From Croceibacterium mercuriale (GTDB lineage: Bacteria > Pseudomonadota > Alphaproteobacteria > Sphingomonadales > Sphingomonadaceae): a stretch of DNA of 64,000 nucleotides. Shown piece by piece: positions 42,053 to 50,867 of the stretch; position 1 is the stretch's first letter; every line of letters starts with the position of its first letter. The notes under the pieces are model-generated. The model had not been told where the DNA came from. It did no database searches and saw only the letters and a program-made list of their open reading frames with translations. The stretch is taken from positions 558,001-622,000 of the forward strand of contig NZ_JTDN01000002.1 in assembly GCF_000802385.1 (NCBI RefSeq), given 5' to 3'. Made by a program: the position numbers and the translations under genes.

Positions 42053-43840
42053 TTGCGTCCGATCGCCTATCTGCTGCCGCTGTTCCTGCCATTCGCCGCC
42101 ATGCCGGCCCTGGCGCAGGAAGCGTCCGCCACCAGCGTGGCGGCCAGCCGGACCGACACTGATGCCGACGCCCGCCTGCGTGCCTTGTACGAGCGGGAGT
42201 GGGCCTGGCGGCAGGAGCAGTTCGCGCGGATCACCGACGCATCGGGTGGCGACAAGCCGGCCGACCACCTGCCCCGCGTCGATCCCGCCGTCCAGGCCGC
42301 ACGCCTGGCCTACTGGCAGGCGGCGCTGGCGGAACTGGACGCCATCCCCGTCGACCGGCTGAGCGAGGAGGAGCAGGTCAACGCCGCCGTGCTGCGCACC
42401 AGCCTGGAGGCGTTTGTGGCCGATGGCCGGTATCGCGGCTGGGAGATGCCGCTCAACGCCGACAGCAATTTCTGGTCCTATCTGGCGGAGCAGCGCCCGC
42501 TCGCCGATGCGGAGGAGTATCGCCGGTATCTGGGCCGGATGCGCGACGTGCCGCGTTACTTCGACGAGCAGATCGCCAACATGCGGGCCGGCCTCGCCCG
42601 CGGGTTCAGCGTGCCGCGCGTGACGCTGGCCGGACGGGATGCCTCCATCGCCGCCCATGCAGTGGCCGGGCCGCAGGACAACCCCTTCTGGGCGCCGTTC
42701 GCCGCCATGCCGGCGAGCATCCCGGCGGCCGAGCAGGCGGCATTGCGGGCCGAGGCCGAGCGTGCGATCGGCGAGGCTGTCGTCCCGGCCTACACGAAGC
42801 TGCTGGCCTTCTTCCGCGACGAATACCTGCCGGGCACCCGCACCACGCTGGCGGCGCGCGACCTGCCGGACGGTGCGGCCTATTATGCCGCGCAGATCCG
42901 CGAATACACCACGCTGGACCTGTCGGCGGAGGAGATCCACGCGATCGGCCTGGCCGAGGTGGCGCGGATCGAGGCGGAGATGCAGCTCACCATGGCGGAG
43001 GCCGGCCATACCGGCACCTTTGCCGAGTTCCTGCAGTTCCTGCGCACCGACCCGCGCTTCATCGCCCGCGATGGCGACGAGCTGCTGGGCTATGCCGCGC
43101 TGGTCAGCAAGCGGGCCGATGGCGAGTTGAAGAACGTGATCGGCCGCCTGCCGCGCTACCGCTTTACCATCCTGCCGGTGCCGGATGCGATCGCGCCATT
43201 CTACACCGCCGGGCGCGGCGGGCTGGAGGCGTGCTACATGAACACGCACGATCTGCCGTCGCGCCCGCTCTACAACATCCCCGCGCTGGTGCTGCACGAA
43301 TGCAATCCGGGCCACAGCCTGCAGGCGGCGCTGGCGCTGGAAGGGCCGGCGCGGCCCGCCTTCCGCCGGCAGGCCTATTTCAGCGGCTATGGCGAGGGGT
43401 GGGGCCTGTATGTCGAATGGCTGGGCACGAGCATGGGCATCTACCGCACGCCATATGAAAGGTTCGGGCGGCAGACCTACGAGATGTGGCGCGCCGCGCG
43501 GCTGGTGATCGACACGGGGGTGCACCATCATGGCTGGAGCCGGGAGCAGGCGATCGCCTATCTGGCGGACCGCACCGCCCTGTCGCGACACGAGGTCGAG
43601 ACGGAGGTCGACCGCTACATCAGCTGGCCCGGACAGGCGCTGGCCTACAAGCTGGGCGAGCTGACGCTGCGGCGAAAGCGCGCCGATGCCGAGGCGGCGC
43701 TGGGTGCAGGCTTCGACCAGCGGCGCTTCCACGATCTGGTGCTGGATCTCGGCTCCGTCCCGCTGCCGGTGCTGGAGGCGCGGATCGACCGCTGGATCGC
43801 CGCGGGCGGGCCGGCCGTCTACCCGGAGGAAGGCGCATGA
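42053..43840 (+). CDS. DUF885-family exported zinc-peptidase-like protein
   Basis: The about 595-aa protein has a signal peptide (MRPIAYLLPLFLPFAAMPALAQ) and a DUF885 domain over most of its length. It carries the metallopeptidase-like motif LVLHECNPGHSLQAAL (H-E-x-x-x-G-H form, about 420-435), followed by FSGYGEGWGLYVEWLG with a third potential ligand. DUF885 proteins resemble carboxypeptidase Taq/M32-like enzymes, but few have known substrates. The start is a TTG: 42053 gives the best signal peptide and sits 10 bp after GGAG; TTG 42044 is also in frame. Its stop overlaps the NUDIX gene (ATGA). Confidence 0.82.
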   Translation: MRPIAYLLPLFLPFAAMPALAQEASATSVAASRTDTDADARLRALYEREWAWRQEQFARITDASGGDKPADHLPRVDPAVQAARLAYWQAALAELDAIPVDRLSEEEQVNAAVLRTSLEAFVADGRYRGWEMPLNADSNFWSYLAEQRPLADAEEYRRYLGRMRDVPRYFDEQIANMRAGLARGFSVPRVTLAGRDASIAAHAVAGPQDNPFWAPFAAMPASIPAAEQAALRAEAERAIGEAVVPAYTKLLAFFRDEYLPGTRTTLAARDLPDGAAYYAAQIREYTTLDLSAEEIHAIGLAEVARIEAEMQLTMAEAGHTGTFAEFLQFLRTDPRFIARDGDELLGYAALVSKRADGELKNVIGRLPRYRFTILPVPDAIAPFYTAGRGGLEACYMNTHDLPSRPLYNIPALVLHECNPGHSLQAALALEGPARPAFRRQAYFSGYGEGWGLYVEWLGTSMGIYRTPYERFGRQTYEMWRAARLVIDTGVHHHGWSREQAIAYLADRTALSRHEVETEVDRYISWPGQALAYKLGELTLRRKRADAEAALGAGFDQRRFHDLVLDLGSVPLPVLEARIDRWIAAGGPAVYPEEGA

Positions 43841-44469
43841 CGGGCGAGGCGCGGATCGTCGGCCGCACGCGGGTCTATGATGGATGGTACCGGCTGGACC
43901 GGCTGGCACTGGCGCTCCCCGGCGGGGTGGTGGCGGAACGGCACCTGCTGGACAATGGCAGTGCGGTCGCGGTGCTGCCCTACGATCCGGAACGGCGTGT
44001 CTGCCTGCTGGTCAGCCAGCCGCGCGCGCCGGTGATCGACGCGGGTGCGCCGCCGCTGCTGGAGGTGATCGCCGGCGGGCTGGACGGGGCCGGCGCGGCG
44101 GAGCGGATCGTCGAGGAGGCGTGGGAGGAGGCCGGTCTGCGGCTCGGCATGCTGGAGCCGGTGTGCAACATCTGGCCGATGTGCCCGGTGTCAACGGAGC
44201 GGGTGCAGCTGTACCTGGCGCCCTATTCGGCCGCCCAGCGCGAAGGGCCGGGCGGCGGGTCGGAGCCGGACGAGCTGATCGAGGTGCACGAGATCGGGTT
44301 GGACGCCCTGCGCGAGCAGGCGTTGAACGGGGCCCTGGTCGACGCCAAGACGCTGATCCTGGCGCAGGCGCTGCTGCTGCGGCATCCGGGATTGTGGCAG
44401 GCGGACGGCGCGGCGGACCCTTCGTCAGCGTTGCAATTGGGCGGAACGCCTCGCATGACAGCGCCATGA
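43837..44469 (+). CDS. NUDIX hydrolase (ADP-ribose pyrophosphatase-like)
   Basis: The 210-aa protein has the NUDIX fold with LLEVIAGGLDGAGAAERIV followed by EEAWEEAGL (about 77-105). Compared with the consensus G-x5-E-x7-REUxEExGU, the box is one residue short and the Arg is replaced by Glu, but the metal-binding EE pair is kept. The surrounding sequence (VAVLPYDPERRVCLLVSQPR, MCPVSTERVQLYLAPY) resembles ADP-ribose/GDP-mannose pyrophosphatases. It overlaps both neighbours by ATGA (DUF885 and the GntR regulator), so the three genes form an operon. The substrate is uncertain. Confidence 0.8.
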   Translation: MTGEARIVGRTRVYDGWYRLDRLALALPGGVVAERHLLDNGSAVAVLPYDPERRVCLLVSQPRAPVIDAGAPPLLEVIAGGLDGAGAAERIVEEAWEEAGLRLGMLEPVCNIWPMCPVSTERVQLYLAPYSAAQREGPGGGSEPDELIEVHEIGLDALREQALNGALVDAKTLILAQALLLRHPGLWQADGAADPSSALQLGGTPRMTAP

Positions 44470-45257
44470 GCGACACGGGCAGGATAGCGGGCGCAACGGT
44501 GCAGGGCGGCGTGCCGGGCCGGCGCGACCGGCTGTATCAGGAACTGGCGCGTACCCTGATGGCCGATTTCGGAGCCGCGGGCCACAAGCCCGGCGATCGC
44601 CTGCCACCCGAACGCGAGCTGTCGCAACGCTACGATGTCAGCCGCCCGACCGTGCGGGAGGCGCTGATCGCGCTGGAGGTGCAGGGCCTGATCGAGGTGC
44701 GCATCGGCTCCGGCGCCTATCTGAAGGCGTTGCCCGATGATGACGCGCCGGCCACCTTCGCCGTCAGCGCGTTCGAGGTGACGGAGGCGCGGCTGCTGGT
44801 GGAGCCGGAGGTGGCCGGTCTGGCCGCGGCGCAGATCGACCGGCAGGAGCTGGCGCAGCTGGCCGCGCTGGTGGACGGGATCGCGCAGGAGAATGCGCGC
44901 CACGCCGGGACGGAAAGCGCCGACCGGGAGTTCCACCTGCTGATCGCGCGCGCCAGCCGCAATGCCGCGCTGCTGCGCATCGTGGAGGATCTGTGGACGC
45001 TGCGCGCCGCCTCGCCCGAGACGGCGCTGCTTTATGCCAAGGCACGGGCGGCCAACATCCAGCCGGTGGTGGAGGAGCACACCGCCATTCTGCGGGCACT
45101 GGAGGCCGGCGATGCGACGGCTTCCCGCGCCGCAATGCGCGCACATCTGAACGCGGTGCTGGACAGTCTGCTGTTCGCGACGGAGGAACGCGCGATCGAG
45201 GAAGCGCGGCGGGCCTCCCGGTCGCGCAAGGCCCGCATCGCGCACACGATCGACTGA
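44466..45257 (+). CDS. FadR-type GntR-family transcriptional regulator
   Basis: The 263-aa protein has an N-terminal GntR winged helix (about 22-88) with PGDRLPPERELSQRYDVSRP and VREALIALEVQGLIEVRIGSG, cited to place it. The all-helical FCD ligand-binding domain (about 100-245) includes EARLLVEPEVAGLAA, EFHLLIARASRN and PVVEEHTAILRALEAGD, whose Asp/His residues often bind a metal and a carboxylate ligand. FCD regulators often control uronate or sugar-acid catabolism, so it may act on the adjoining rhamnogalacturonan locus. It is translated in an operon with the NUDIX gene. Confidence 0.88.
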   Translation: MSDTGRIAGATVQGGVPGRRDRLYQELARTLMADFGAAGHKPGDRLPPERELSQRYDVSRPTVREALIALEVQGLIEVRIGSGAYLKALPDDDAPATFAVSAFEVTEARLLVEPEVAGLAAAQIDRQELAQLAALVDGIAQENARHAGTESADREFHLLIARASRNAALLRIVEDLWTLRAASPETALLYAKARAANIQPVVEEHTAILRALEAGDATASRAAMRAHLNAVLDSLLFATEERAIEEARRASRSRKARIAHTID

Positions 45258-45263
45258 GCGGGC

Positions 45264-45285
45264 GCCCTCTCCCGCAGGAGAGGGC
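45264..45285. terminator. Perfect hairpin between convergent genes
   Basis: GCCCTCTCC (45264-45272) pairs perfectly with GGAGAGGGC (45277-45285) around CGCA. It lies between the ends of the GntR gene (+) and the rhamnose dehydrogenase gene (-). It resembles REP-like or terminator hairpins but has no U-tract. Confidence 0.45.
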
Positions 45286-45293
45286 CGACCGCC

Positions 45294-46061
45294 CTACTGC
45301 AGGTTCACGTAAGCGCCGCCATCGACCAGCAGCGATGCGCCGGTGACGTACTTCGCCAGGTCGGATGCCAGGAACACGATCGGCCCCGCCAGATCGTCCG
45401 GCTCGCCCAGCCGGCCCAGCGGCACGCGCGCGGCCATGCGGTCGCGCTTCTCCTGGTCGGCCAGATCGTCCTTGTTGATGTCCGTCAGGATGGTGCCCGG
45501 CAGCACGGAATTGCAGCGGATGCCATGCCGGCCCAGCGCAATGGCGGTGGACTGCATCAGCGAGTGCAGGCCCGCCTTGGTCGGGGTGTAGTGCGTCTGG
45601 TACTCGCCGCCGACCAGCGCGCTGATGGAGGACACGGCGATGATCGCGCCGCCATGGCCCTGGTTCACCATCTGGTTCGCGGCGGCCTGCACCATGAAAT
45701 AGGCGCCGTGCAGGTTGACCCGCATGGTCCGCTCGAACGTCTCCACCGGCATGTCCAGGAAGGCATGGAAGGGGCAGATGCCGGCATTGTTGACGAACAC
45801 GTCCACCTTGCCAAATGCGTCGGTCGCCGCCTTGACGAAGGCGGTCGCGGTTTCGGGGTCCGACACGTCGCCCTGTACCGCCAGCCCGCGCTGACCCAGT
45901 GCCTCGATCTCCTTTACCGCGGCCTCGGCTCCGGCGGTGTCGCGGCTGAAATTGATCGCCACATCGGCGCCATGGCGTGCAGCGCCGATCGCGGCGGCGC
46001 GGCCGATGCCGGCCGATGCGCCGGTAACGAGCACGGTCTTGCCTTCCAGCAAACGGGTCAT
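45294..46061 (-). CDS. L-rhamnose 1-dehydrogenase-like SDR
   Basis: This 255-aa short-chain dehydrogenase has the cofactor motif TGASAGIGR (13-21), NNAG (91-94), catalytic Ser145/146, Tyr158 and Lys162 in YTPTK, and the C-terminal GASLLVDGGAYVNLQ. In the Sphingomonas non-phosphorylating rhamnose route the first step is oxidation of L-rhamnose to L-rhamnono-lactone by such an SDR (LRA1). Every other enzyme of that route lies nearby, so this assignment is strong by context though not by residue evidence alone. It lies 29 bp downstream of the IclR gene, with GAAGGAGTGG before the ATG. Confidence 0.82.
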   Translation of the reverse strand: MTRLLEGKTVLVTGASAGIGRAAAIGAARHGADVAINFSRDTAGAEAAVKEIEALGQRGLAVQGDVSDPETATAFVKAATDAFGKVDVFVNNAGICPFHAFLDMPVETFERTMRVNLHGAYFMVQAAANQMVNQGHGGAIIAVSSISALVGGEYQTHYTPTKAGLHSLMQSTAIALGRHGIRCNSVLPGTILTDINKDDLADQEKRDRMAARVPLGRLGEPDDLAGPIVFLASDLAKYVTGASLLVDGGAYVNLQ

Positions 46062-46072
46062 TCATCCACTCC

Positions 46073-46087
46073 TTCGTATATGTGAAA
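46073..46087. promoter_or_regulatory. Half-matching copy of the IclR-locus operator
   Basis: TTCGTATATGTGAAA keeps the right half (ATGTGAAA) of the 15-bp motif found at four other places in this locus, but its left half is poor. It lies in the 29-bp gap between iclR and the rhamnose dehydrogenase gene. Confidence 0.3.
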
Positions 46088-46090
46088 GCT

Positions 46091-46918
46091 TCAGGGTTGC
46101 GAAGAACCGCTCCAGCCCAGATCGCCGCTGATCGCCTGCGCGGTGTTCACCACGTCGCGGGTTAGTGCCTCCATCCGGGTGTCGTCCATATATTGCGCGG
46201 CGCTCGACACGCTCAGCGCACCGACGATGCGCCCGCCGACATCGCGCACGGGGGCAGCGACGCAGCGGATCTGGTCTTCGTTCTCCTCCAGATCGAACGC
46301 GCGGCCGATCGCGACATAGCCCTGCATCCGGTCCAGCCACTTGCGCCAGTCGATCGGCACCGCGCCGCCTGCCTGATCGGCCGCGAACAGCGCCTGCCAG
46401 CCGGCCTCGGGCTCGTCGATCAGCAGCGCCTTGCCGAGACCTGTGGCGGTCAGCGCGTGACGGTCGCCCACCCGGCTGGAGATGGCGATCCGCCGCCGGC
46501 CGGGGATCTTGTCGAGGTACAGCACGCGGTCACCGTCACGCACACCCAGATGCACGGTATCCTCCGTCCGGTCGGCCAGCTGCGCCAGCCGCGCATGGGC
46601 AACCTGCACCAGGTCGATCTGCTGCTGCGCGCAGAAGCCCAGTTCCAGCAGCTTGGGGCCGAGCTGATAGCCGCGGCCCGGCGCCATCGCCAGATACCGC
46701 CGCTCGATCAGGGCATTCGCCAGCCGGTGGGTGGTGGAGCGGGTCAGCCCGAGCCCACCCGCCAGGTCGCTGAGCGAGACCGGGCCGGCAACCACCGCCT
46801 CCAGCACGTCCAGCCCGCGCAACAGCGTCTGGCTGCCGGCCGGAACCTTGCCGGCCTTGCCATCATCGTCGCTTTCGCCTTCACCCATGCGGGAGTCGAT
46901 TGACTGGACTTGTTCCAT
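46091..46918 (-). CDS. IclR-family regulator of the rhamnose/RG-I locus
   Basis: The 275-aa product has the IclR N-terminal winged helix (about 28-90: QTLLRGLDVLEAV ... LSDLAGGLGLTRSTTHRLANAL). The effector-binding GAF-like domain follows (about 105-265), with RIAISSRVGDRHALTATGLGKALL and AAPVRDVGGRIVGALSVSS. It lies between the rhamnose dehydrogenase gene and the divergent rhamnonate dehydratase gene. Two operator-like palindromes are in the 144-bp divergent promoter (46933 and 47019), so it probably regulates itself and the locus. The effector is likely a rhamnose-pathway intermediate, by inference. The ATG at 46918 has a weak ribosome site. Confidence 0.9.
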   Translation of the reverse strand: MEQVQSIDSRMGEGESDDDGKAGKVPAGSQTLLRGLDVLEAVVAGPVSLSDLAGGLGLTRSTTHRLANALIERRYLAMAPGRGYQLGPKLLELGFCAQQQIDLVQVAHARLAQLADRTEDTVHLGVRDGDRVLYLDKIPGRRRIAISSRVGDRHALTATGLGKALLIDEPEAGWQALFAADQAGGAVPIDWRKWLDRMQGYVAIGRAFDLEENEDQIRCVAAPVRDVGGRIVGALSVSSAAQYMDDTRMEALTRDVVNTAQAISGDLGWSGSSQP

Positions 46919-46932
46919 CTAATAATACCCTA

Positions 46933-46947
46933 TCCCATTATGTGAAA
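46933..46947. promoter_or_regulatory. IclR-locus operator copy upstream of iclR
   Basis: TCCCATTATGTGAAA, 15 bp, matches the palindromic motif T(C/G)CCA-N5-TG(A/G)(A/G)A. It lies 14 bp before the iclR ATG, where binding would block its transcription or translation start. Confidence 0.5.
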
Positions 46948-47018
46948 GGCGCAAGACCGGACATGCGGGTGTCGCATGGGCGGGTGCACAAGACACATTA
47001 TTTGGATGTAAACCTGCG

Positions 47019-47033
47019 TCCCATGATGTGGGA
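47019..47033. promoter_or_regulatory. IclR-locus operator, best palindromic copy
   Basis: TCCCATGATGTGGGA lies within the longer palindrome CGTCCCATGATGTGGGACG (47017-47035), with 7-bp perfect arms around TGATG. It lies 29 bp before the rhamnonate dehydratase ATG. Confidence 0.6.
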
Positions 47034-47062
47034 CGTATAGGGTTGAGGGGGAGACTGCCAGC

Positions 47063-48250
47063 ATGAATTTGCCCCGGATCAAGCATGTCCGTGCCTTTGT
47101 GGCGCGCGGCAAGGGCGCGGATTACCATGACCAGCCCGGCGGTCACTGGATCGACGACCACATCGCCACGCCGATGGCCCGCTATCCCGAATATCGCGAA
47201 AGCCGGCAGAGCTTCGGCATCAACGTGCTGGGCACGCTGGTGGTGGAGATCGAGGCGGAAGACGGCACGATCGGCTTCGCCGTGACCACCGGTGGCGAGC
47301 CGGCCTGCTACATCGTCGAAAAGCACCTCGCGCGCTTCCTGGAAGGTCGCAATCCGGTCGAGGTCGAGAAGATCTGGGACCAGATGTACTTCTCCACCCA
47401 GTATTACGGCCGCAAGGGCCTGGTCATCAACGCGATTTCCGGCGTGGACCTGGCGCTGTGGGACCTGCTGGGCAAGCTGCGCGGCGAACCCGTCTATCAC
47501 ATGCTGGGCGGCGCCGTGCGCGACGAGCTGCAGTTCTACGCCACCGGCGCGCGGCCTGACGTGGCCAAGGAGCTGGGCTTCATCGGCGGCAAGCTGCCGC
47601 TGCATCACGGCCCGGCCGAAGGGCTGGAGGGGATGGACAAGAACATCGCCCTGCTGGCCGACATGCGCAGCAAGTGCGGCGACGATTTCTGGCTGATGTA
47701 CGATTGCTGGATGTCGCTCGACATCGACTACGCCACCCGGCTGGCGCACCGCGCCTACAAGGAATGCGGCCTGAAGTGGATCGAGGAGGCGCTGAGCCCC
47801 GACGATTACTGGGGCTACCAGCAGCTGAAGAAGAACGCCCCCCCGGGCCTGCTGGTCACCACCGGCGAGCATGAGGCAACCCGCTGGGGCTTCCGCATGC
47901 TGATGGACATGGAATGCTGCGACATCATCCAGCCGGATGTGGGCTGGTGCGGTGGCGTGACCGAACTGATCAAGATCGCCAATTACGCCGACAGCCGCGG
48001 CGTGATGATGATCCCGCACGGATCGTCCGTCTATTCCTACCACTTCGTCATCACGCGCCACAATTCGCCCTTCGCCGAATTCCTGATGATGCATCCGGGG
48101 CCGACGGAAGTGGTGCCGATGTTCGCGCCGCAGCTGCTGGGCGAACCGGTGCCGGTGAACGGCCGCATCCGCGCCAGCGAACTCGACAAGCCCGGCTTCG
48201 GCGTGGAACTGAACCGCGACGTGCCGCTGCACCGCCCCTATACGCGATAA
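47063..48250 (+). CDS. L-rhamnonate dehydratase
   Basis: This 395-aa enolase-superfamily enzyme dehydrates L-rhamnonate to 2-keto-3-deoxy-L-rhamnonate (L-KDR). The N-terminal lid has [20 protein letters not shown] (about 19-38) and [19 protein letters not shown], closely like known rhamnonate dehydratases (RhmD/LRA3). Candidate Mg2+ ligands are Asp214 (YDCWMSLD), Glu241 (WIEEAL) and Glu269 (TGEHEAT), with [10 protein letters not shown] near the C-terminus. The ATG at 47063 follows GAGGGGGAG. It is the first gene of the dehydratase-hydrolase-dehydrogenase-lactonase operon and has a palindromic operator just upstream. Confidence 0.94.
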   Translation: MNLPRIKHVRAFVARGKGADYHDQPGGHWIDDHIATPMARYPEYRESRQSFGINVLGTLVVEIEAEDGTIGFAVTTGGEPACYIVEKHLARFLEGRNPVEVEKIWDQMYFSTQYYGRKGLVINAISGVDLALWDLLGKLRGEPVYHMLGGAVRDELQFYATGARPDVAKELGFIGGKLPLHHGPAEGLEGMDKNIALLADMRSKCGDDFWLMYDCWMSLDIDYATRLAHRAYKECGLKWIEEALSPDDYWGYQQLKKNAPPGLLVTTGEHEATRWGFRMLMDMECCDIIQPDVGWCGGVTELIKIANYADSRGVMMIPHGSSVYSYHFVITRHNSPFAEFLMMHPGPTEVVPMFAPQLLGEPVPVNGRIRASELDKPGFGVELNRDVPLHRPYTR

Positions 48251-48263
48251 GGATACCAGACCC

Positions 48264-49121
48264 ATGAAGCTGTGCCGTTACGGCCCCGCCGGCGCCGAGA
48301 AGCCGGGCCTGATCGACTCCGACGGGAAGCTGCGCGATCTGTCGGGTACCGTATCCGACATCACCGTCGACACCCTGGCCGACCTCGCCGGCGTCGACGC
48401 TTCCAGCCTGCCGCTGGTCGAAGGGGAGCAGCGCCTGGGCGTGCCGTTCGCCGGCGCGACCAAGATCGTCGCCATCGGCCTGAACTATCGCGACCACGCG
48501 ATCGAATCGAACCTGCCGATCCCGACCGAACCGATGATGTTCATGAAGGCGCTGTCCAGCCTGTCTGGCCCGTATGACGACGTGATGCTGCCCAAGGGCA
48601 GCACGCATGGCGACTGGGAAGTCGAGCTGGGCGTGGTGATCGGCAAGACCTGCCGCTACGTCAGCCAGGAAGAGGCGCTGGACGCCGTGGCCGGCTACAC
48701 GCTGGTGAACGACGTGTCCGAACGCTTCAACCAGAAGGAGCGTGGCAGCCAGTGGTCCAAGGGCAAGGGGCATGACACCTTCTGCCCGACTGGCCCATGG
48801 CTGGTGACGCCGGACGAGGTGGGCGACGCGCAGGAACTGGACATGAGCCTGGACGTCAACGGCCAGCGCATGCAGACCGGCAACACCCGCACGATGATCT
48901 TCAACCTGGCTGAGCTGATCAGCTATGTCAGCGAGTACATCACGCTGCTGCCGGGCGACCTGCTGATCACCGGCACGCCCCCGGGCGTGGGCGAGGGCAA
49001 GAAGCCGGACAAGATCTTCCTGAAGGACGGCGACGTGATGGAACTGGCGATCGAGAAGCTGGGCACGCAGCGCCAGCAGGTCGTGGCGTTCGATCCCGCC
49101 CGCCTGGGGAAGCTGGCATGA
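48264..49121 (+). CDS. 2,4-diketo-3-deoxy-L-rhamnonate hydrolase (FAH family)
   Basis: This 285-aa protein belongs to the fumarylacetoacetate hydrolase family. Typical metal-site segments are IGLNYRDHAIESNLPIP, GDWEVELGVVIGK, YTLVNDVSERF and GDLLITGTPPGVGEGKKP. In the Sphingomonas rhamnose route the LRA6 enzyme of this family splits 2,4-diketo-3-deoxy-L-rhamnonate into pyruvate and L-lactate. The assignment rests on family plus immediate context: rhamnonate dehydratase ends 13 bp upstream and an SDR starts in its stop codon (ATGA). Another FAH-type activity is possible but less likely. Confidence 0.88.
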   Translation: MKLCRYGPAGAEKPGLIDSDGKLRDLSGTVSDITVDTLADLAGVDASSLPLVEGEQRLGVPFAGATKIVAIGLNYRDHAIESNLPIPTEPMMFMKALSSLSGPYDDVMLPKGSTHGDWEVELGVVIGKTCRYVSQEEALDAVAGYTLVNDVSERFNQKERGSQWSKGKGHDTFCPTGPWLVTPDEVGDAQELDMSLDVNGQRMQTGNTRTMIFNLAELISYVSEYITLLPGDLLITGTPPGVGEGKKPDKIFLKDGDVMELAIEKLGTQRQQVVAFDPARLGKLA

Positions 49122-49873
49122 GCACCGCCTATTCCGGCCGCTTCGCCGGCCGCCGTGCGGTGATTACCGGCGGAGCGTCGGGCCTTGGGCTGGCGGTCGC
49201 CACCCGCATCGTGGCGGAGGGCGGCAACGTCGTCCTGTGGGACATGAACCCCGATGCGCTTGCCACCGCCAAGGACCAGTCGGGCGCGACCCATGTGGTG
49301 GCGTTGGACGTGTCTGATCAGGCGGCCGTGGAGCAGGCGGCGGCGGACAGCCGTGATGCGCTGGGCGGCGGGATCGACATCCTGATCGCATCCGCCGGCA
49401 TCACCGGCGCCACCGCACCGGTGCATGAATTCCCGCTCGACAGCTGGCGCCGGGTGATCGACGTCAACGTCAACGGCCTGTTCTACTGCAACCGCGCGAT
49501 CGTGCCGGTCATGCTGGAGGGCGGCTATGGCCGGATCGTCAATGTTGCCAGCGTGGCAGGCAAGGAAGGCAATCCGAACGCCTCCGCCTATTCCGCATCC
49601 AAGGCGGCCGTGATCGGCCTGACCAAGAGCCTGGGCAAGGAACTGGCGGGCAAGGGCGTGATCGCCAACGCGCTGACGCCGGCCACCTTCGAAAGCCCGA
49701 TCCTGGCGCAGCTGCCGCAGAGCCAGGTCGATTACATGCGGTCCAAGATCCCCATGGGCCGGCTGGGCGAAGTGAGCGAAAGCGCCGCGATGGTCTGCTT
49801 CATGGCCAGCGAGGAATGCTCCTTCACCACCGCGTCCGTGTTCGACACGTCGGGCGGACGCACCACCTACTGA
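49118..49873 (+). CDS. 2-keto-3-deoxy-L-rhamnonate 4-dehydrogenase-like SDR
   Basis: This 251-aa short-chain dehydrogenase has TGGASGLGLAVATRI (about 13-27), the NVASVAGKEGNPNAS segment with the catalytic Ser, YSASKAAVIG with catalytic Tyr and Lys, and a C-terminal SVFDTSGGRTTY. By context it is the LRA5 enzyme, which oxidises L-KDR at C4 to the 2,4-diketo compound that the upstream FAH-family enzyme hydrolyses. It overlaps that gene by ATGA and is followed 17 bp later by the lactonase gene. The two SDRs of this locus are only distantly similar, which fits different substrates. Confidence 0.85.
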   Translation: MSTAYSGRFAGRRAVITGGASGLGLAVATRIVAEGGNVVLWDMNPDALATAKDQSGATHVVALDVSDQAAVEQAAADSRDALGGGIDILIASAGITGATAPVHEFPLDSWRRVIDVNVNGLFYCNRAIVPVMLEGGYGRIVNVASVAGKEGNPNASAYSASKAAVIGLTKSLGKELAGKGVIANALTPATFESPILAQLPQSQVDYMRSKIPMGRLGEVSESAAMVCFMASEECSFTTASVFDTSGGRTTY

Positions 49874-49890
49874 TACCGGGAGTTCAGGCG

Positions 49891-50796
49891 ATGCGCGTTC
49901 CCTTCGTGGATGCCCACATCCATCTGTGGCAGCTGGATCGCCTGCACTACCCCTGGCTGATGCCGCCATTCGCCGATGACGGCCCCAACGGGAGCGTCGA
50001 GGCGATTGCGCGGCATTATGCCCCGGCCGACTACCTGGCCGATCTCGACGGCTGGAACCTGGCCGGCAGCGTGCATGTGGATGCCGGCGCCGACGCGGTC
50101 CATGCGGTGGAGGAAACCGAGTGGCTGGAAGGGCTGGCCGCCGGAACCGGCGTGCCCACCGGCATCGTCGCCTATGCTCCGCTGCACGATCCCGCCGTCG
50201 GCAATCTGCTGGCGCGGCAGGCGGGGCACCGCCGGGTGCGCGGCATCCGCCAGATCGTGAACTGGCATGCCGATCCGCGCCGCAGCTACACCCCGCAGGA
50301 CTGGACGCGCGACCCGCAATGGCAGGCGGGCTATGCCCTGCTCGCCAGGCACGGGCTGCGCTTCGACCTGCAGTGCTACCCCGCGCAGATGCCGGGAATG
50401 GCCGAAGTGGCGGCAAGGAACCCGGACGTGCCGGTGATCATCAATCACATGGGCATGCCGGTGCTGGGCGATCCCGATGGCATGGCTGACTGGCGCACCG
50501 GCATGGCGGCGCTGGCGGCGCAGCCGCATGTGGCGGTGAAGCTGTCGGGACTGGGCTTCGTGGACCGCCACTGGACCCCCGATGCGCTGCGGCCGCTGCT
50601 GCTGGAGGCGATCGACCTGTTCGGCACGCATCGCTGCATGTTCGCCAGCGACACGCCGACCGACAAGCTGTTCGCGCCACTGGGCACCTATCTGGAATTC
50701 TACGAATCCATCACCGACACGCTGTCGGATGATGAGCGGCGCGACCTGTGGGGGCGCAACGCCAACCGGATCTACGGCCTGGGCCTGACGATCTGA
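49891..50796 (+). CDS. L-rhamnono-gamma-lactonase (amidohydrolase family)
   Basis: This 301-aa protein is a TIM-barrel amidohydrolase of the COG3618 type. It starts MRVPFVDAHIHLWQLDRLHYPWL with the metal-binding HIH pair (about 9-11). It also has GIRQIVNW, VIINHMGMP and CMFASDTPTDKL with the terminal catalytic Asp. Members open sugar lactones; the rhamnose route needs L-rhamnono-1,4-lactonase (LRA2) between the dehydrogenase and dehydratase, which fits this gene. The ATG at 49891 follows GGGAGTTCAGGCG; the longer reading from 49816 overlaps the SDR gene and is rejected. Confidence 0.86.
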   Translation: MRVPFVDAHIHLWQLDRLHYPWLMPPFADDGPNGSVEAIARHYAPADYLADLDGWNLAGSVHVDAGADAVHAVEETEWLEGLAAGTGVPTGIVAYAPLHDPAVGNLLARQAGHRRVRGIRQIVNWHADPRRSYTPQDWTRDPQWQAGYALLARHGLRFDLQCYPAQMPGMAEVAARNPDVPVIINHMGMPVLGDPDGMADWRTGMAALAAQPHVAVKLSGLGFVDRHWTPDALRPLLLEAIDLFGTHRCMFASDTPTDKLFAPLGTYLEFYESITDTLSDDERRDLWGRNANRIYGLGLTI

Positions 50797-50867
50797 TGAC
50801 CTGACGATCTGCCCGGACGCCGACACCCGCACAAGCGGGGCGGAGTTGTCATGAGAGGACCACATCA

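Noticed and set aside
40800-42092. One continuous 689-codon minus-strand frame ending in the unknown ctaA-linked gene
   Set aside because: Its upstream part is antiframe of ctaA. The GTG at 40799 overlapping the ctaA stop is the natural start.
41954-43909. A 651-codon open frame on the minus strand
   Set aside because: Antisense to the DUF885 gene with its HECNPGH motif; no domain seen in the antisense product.
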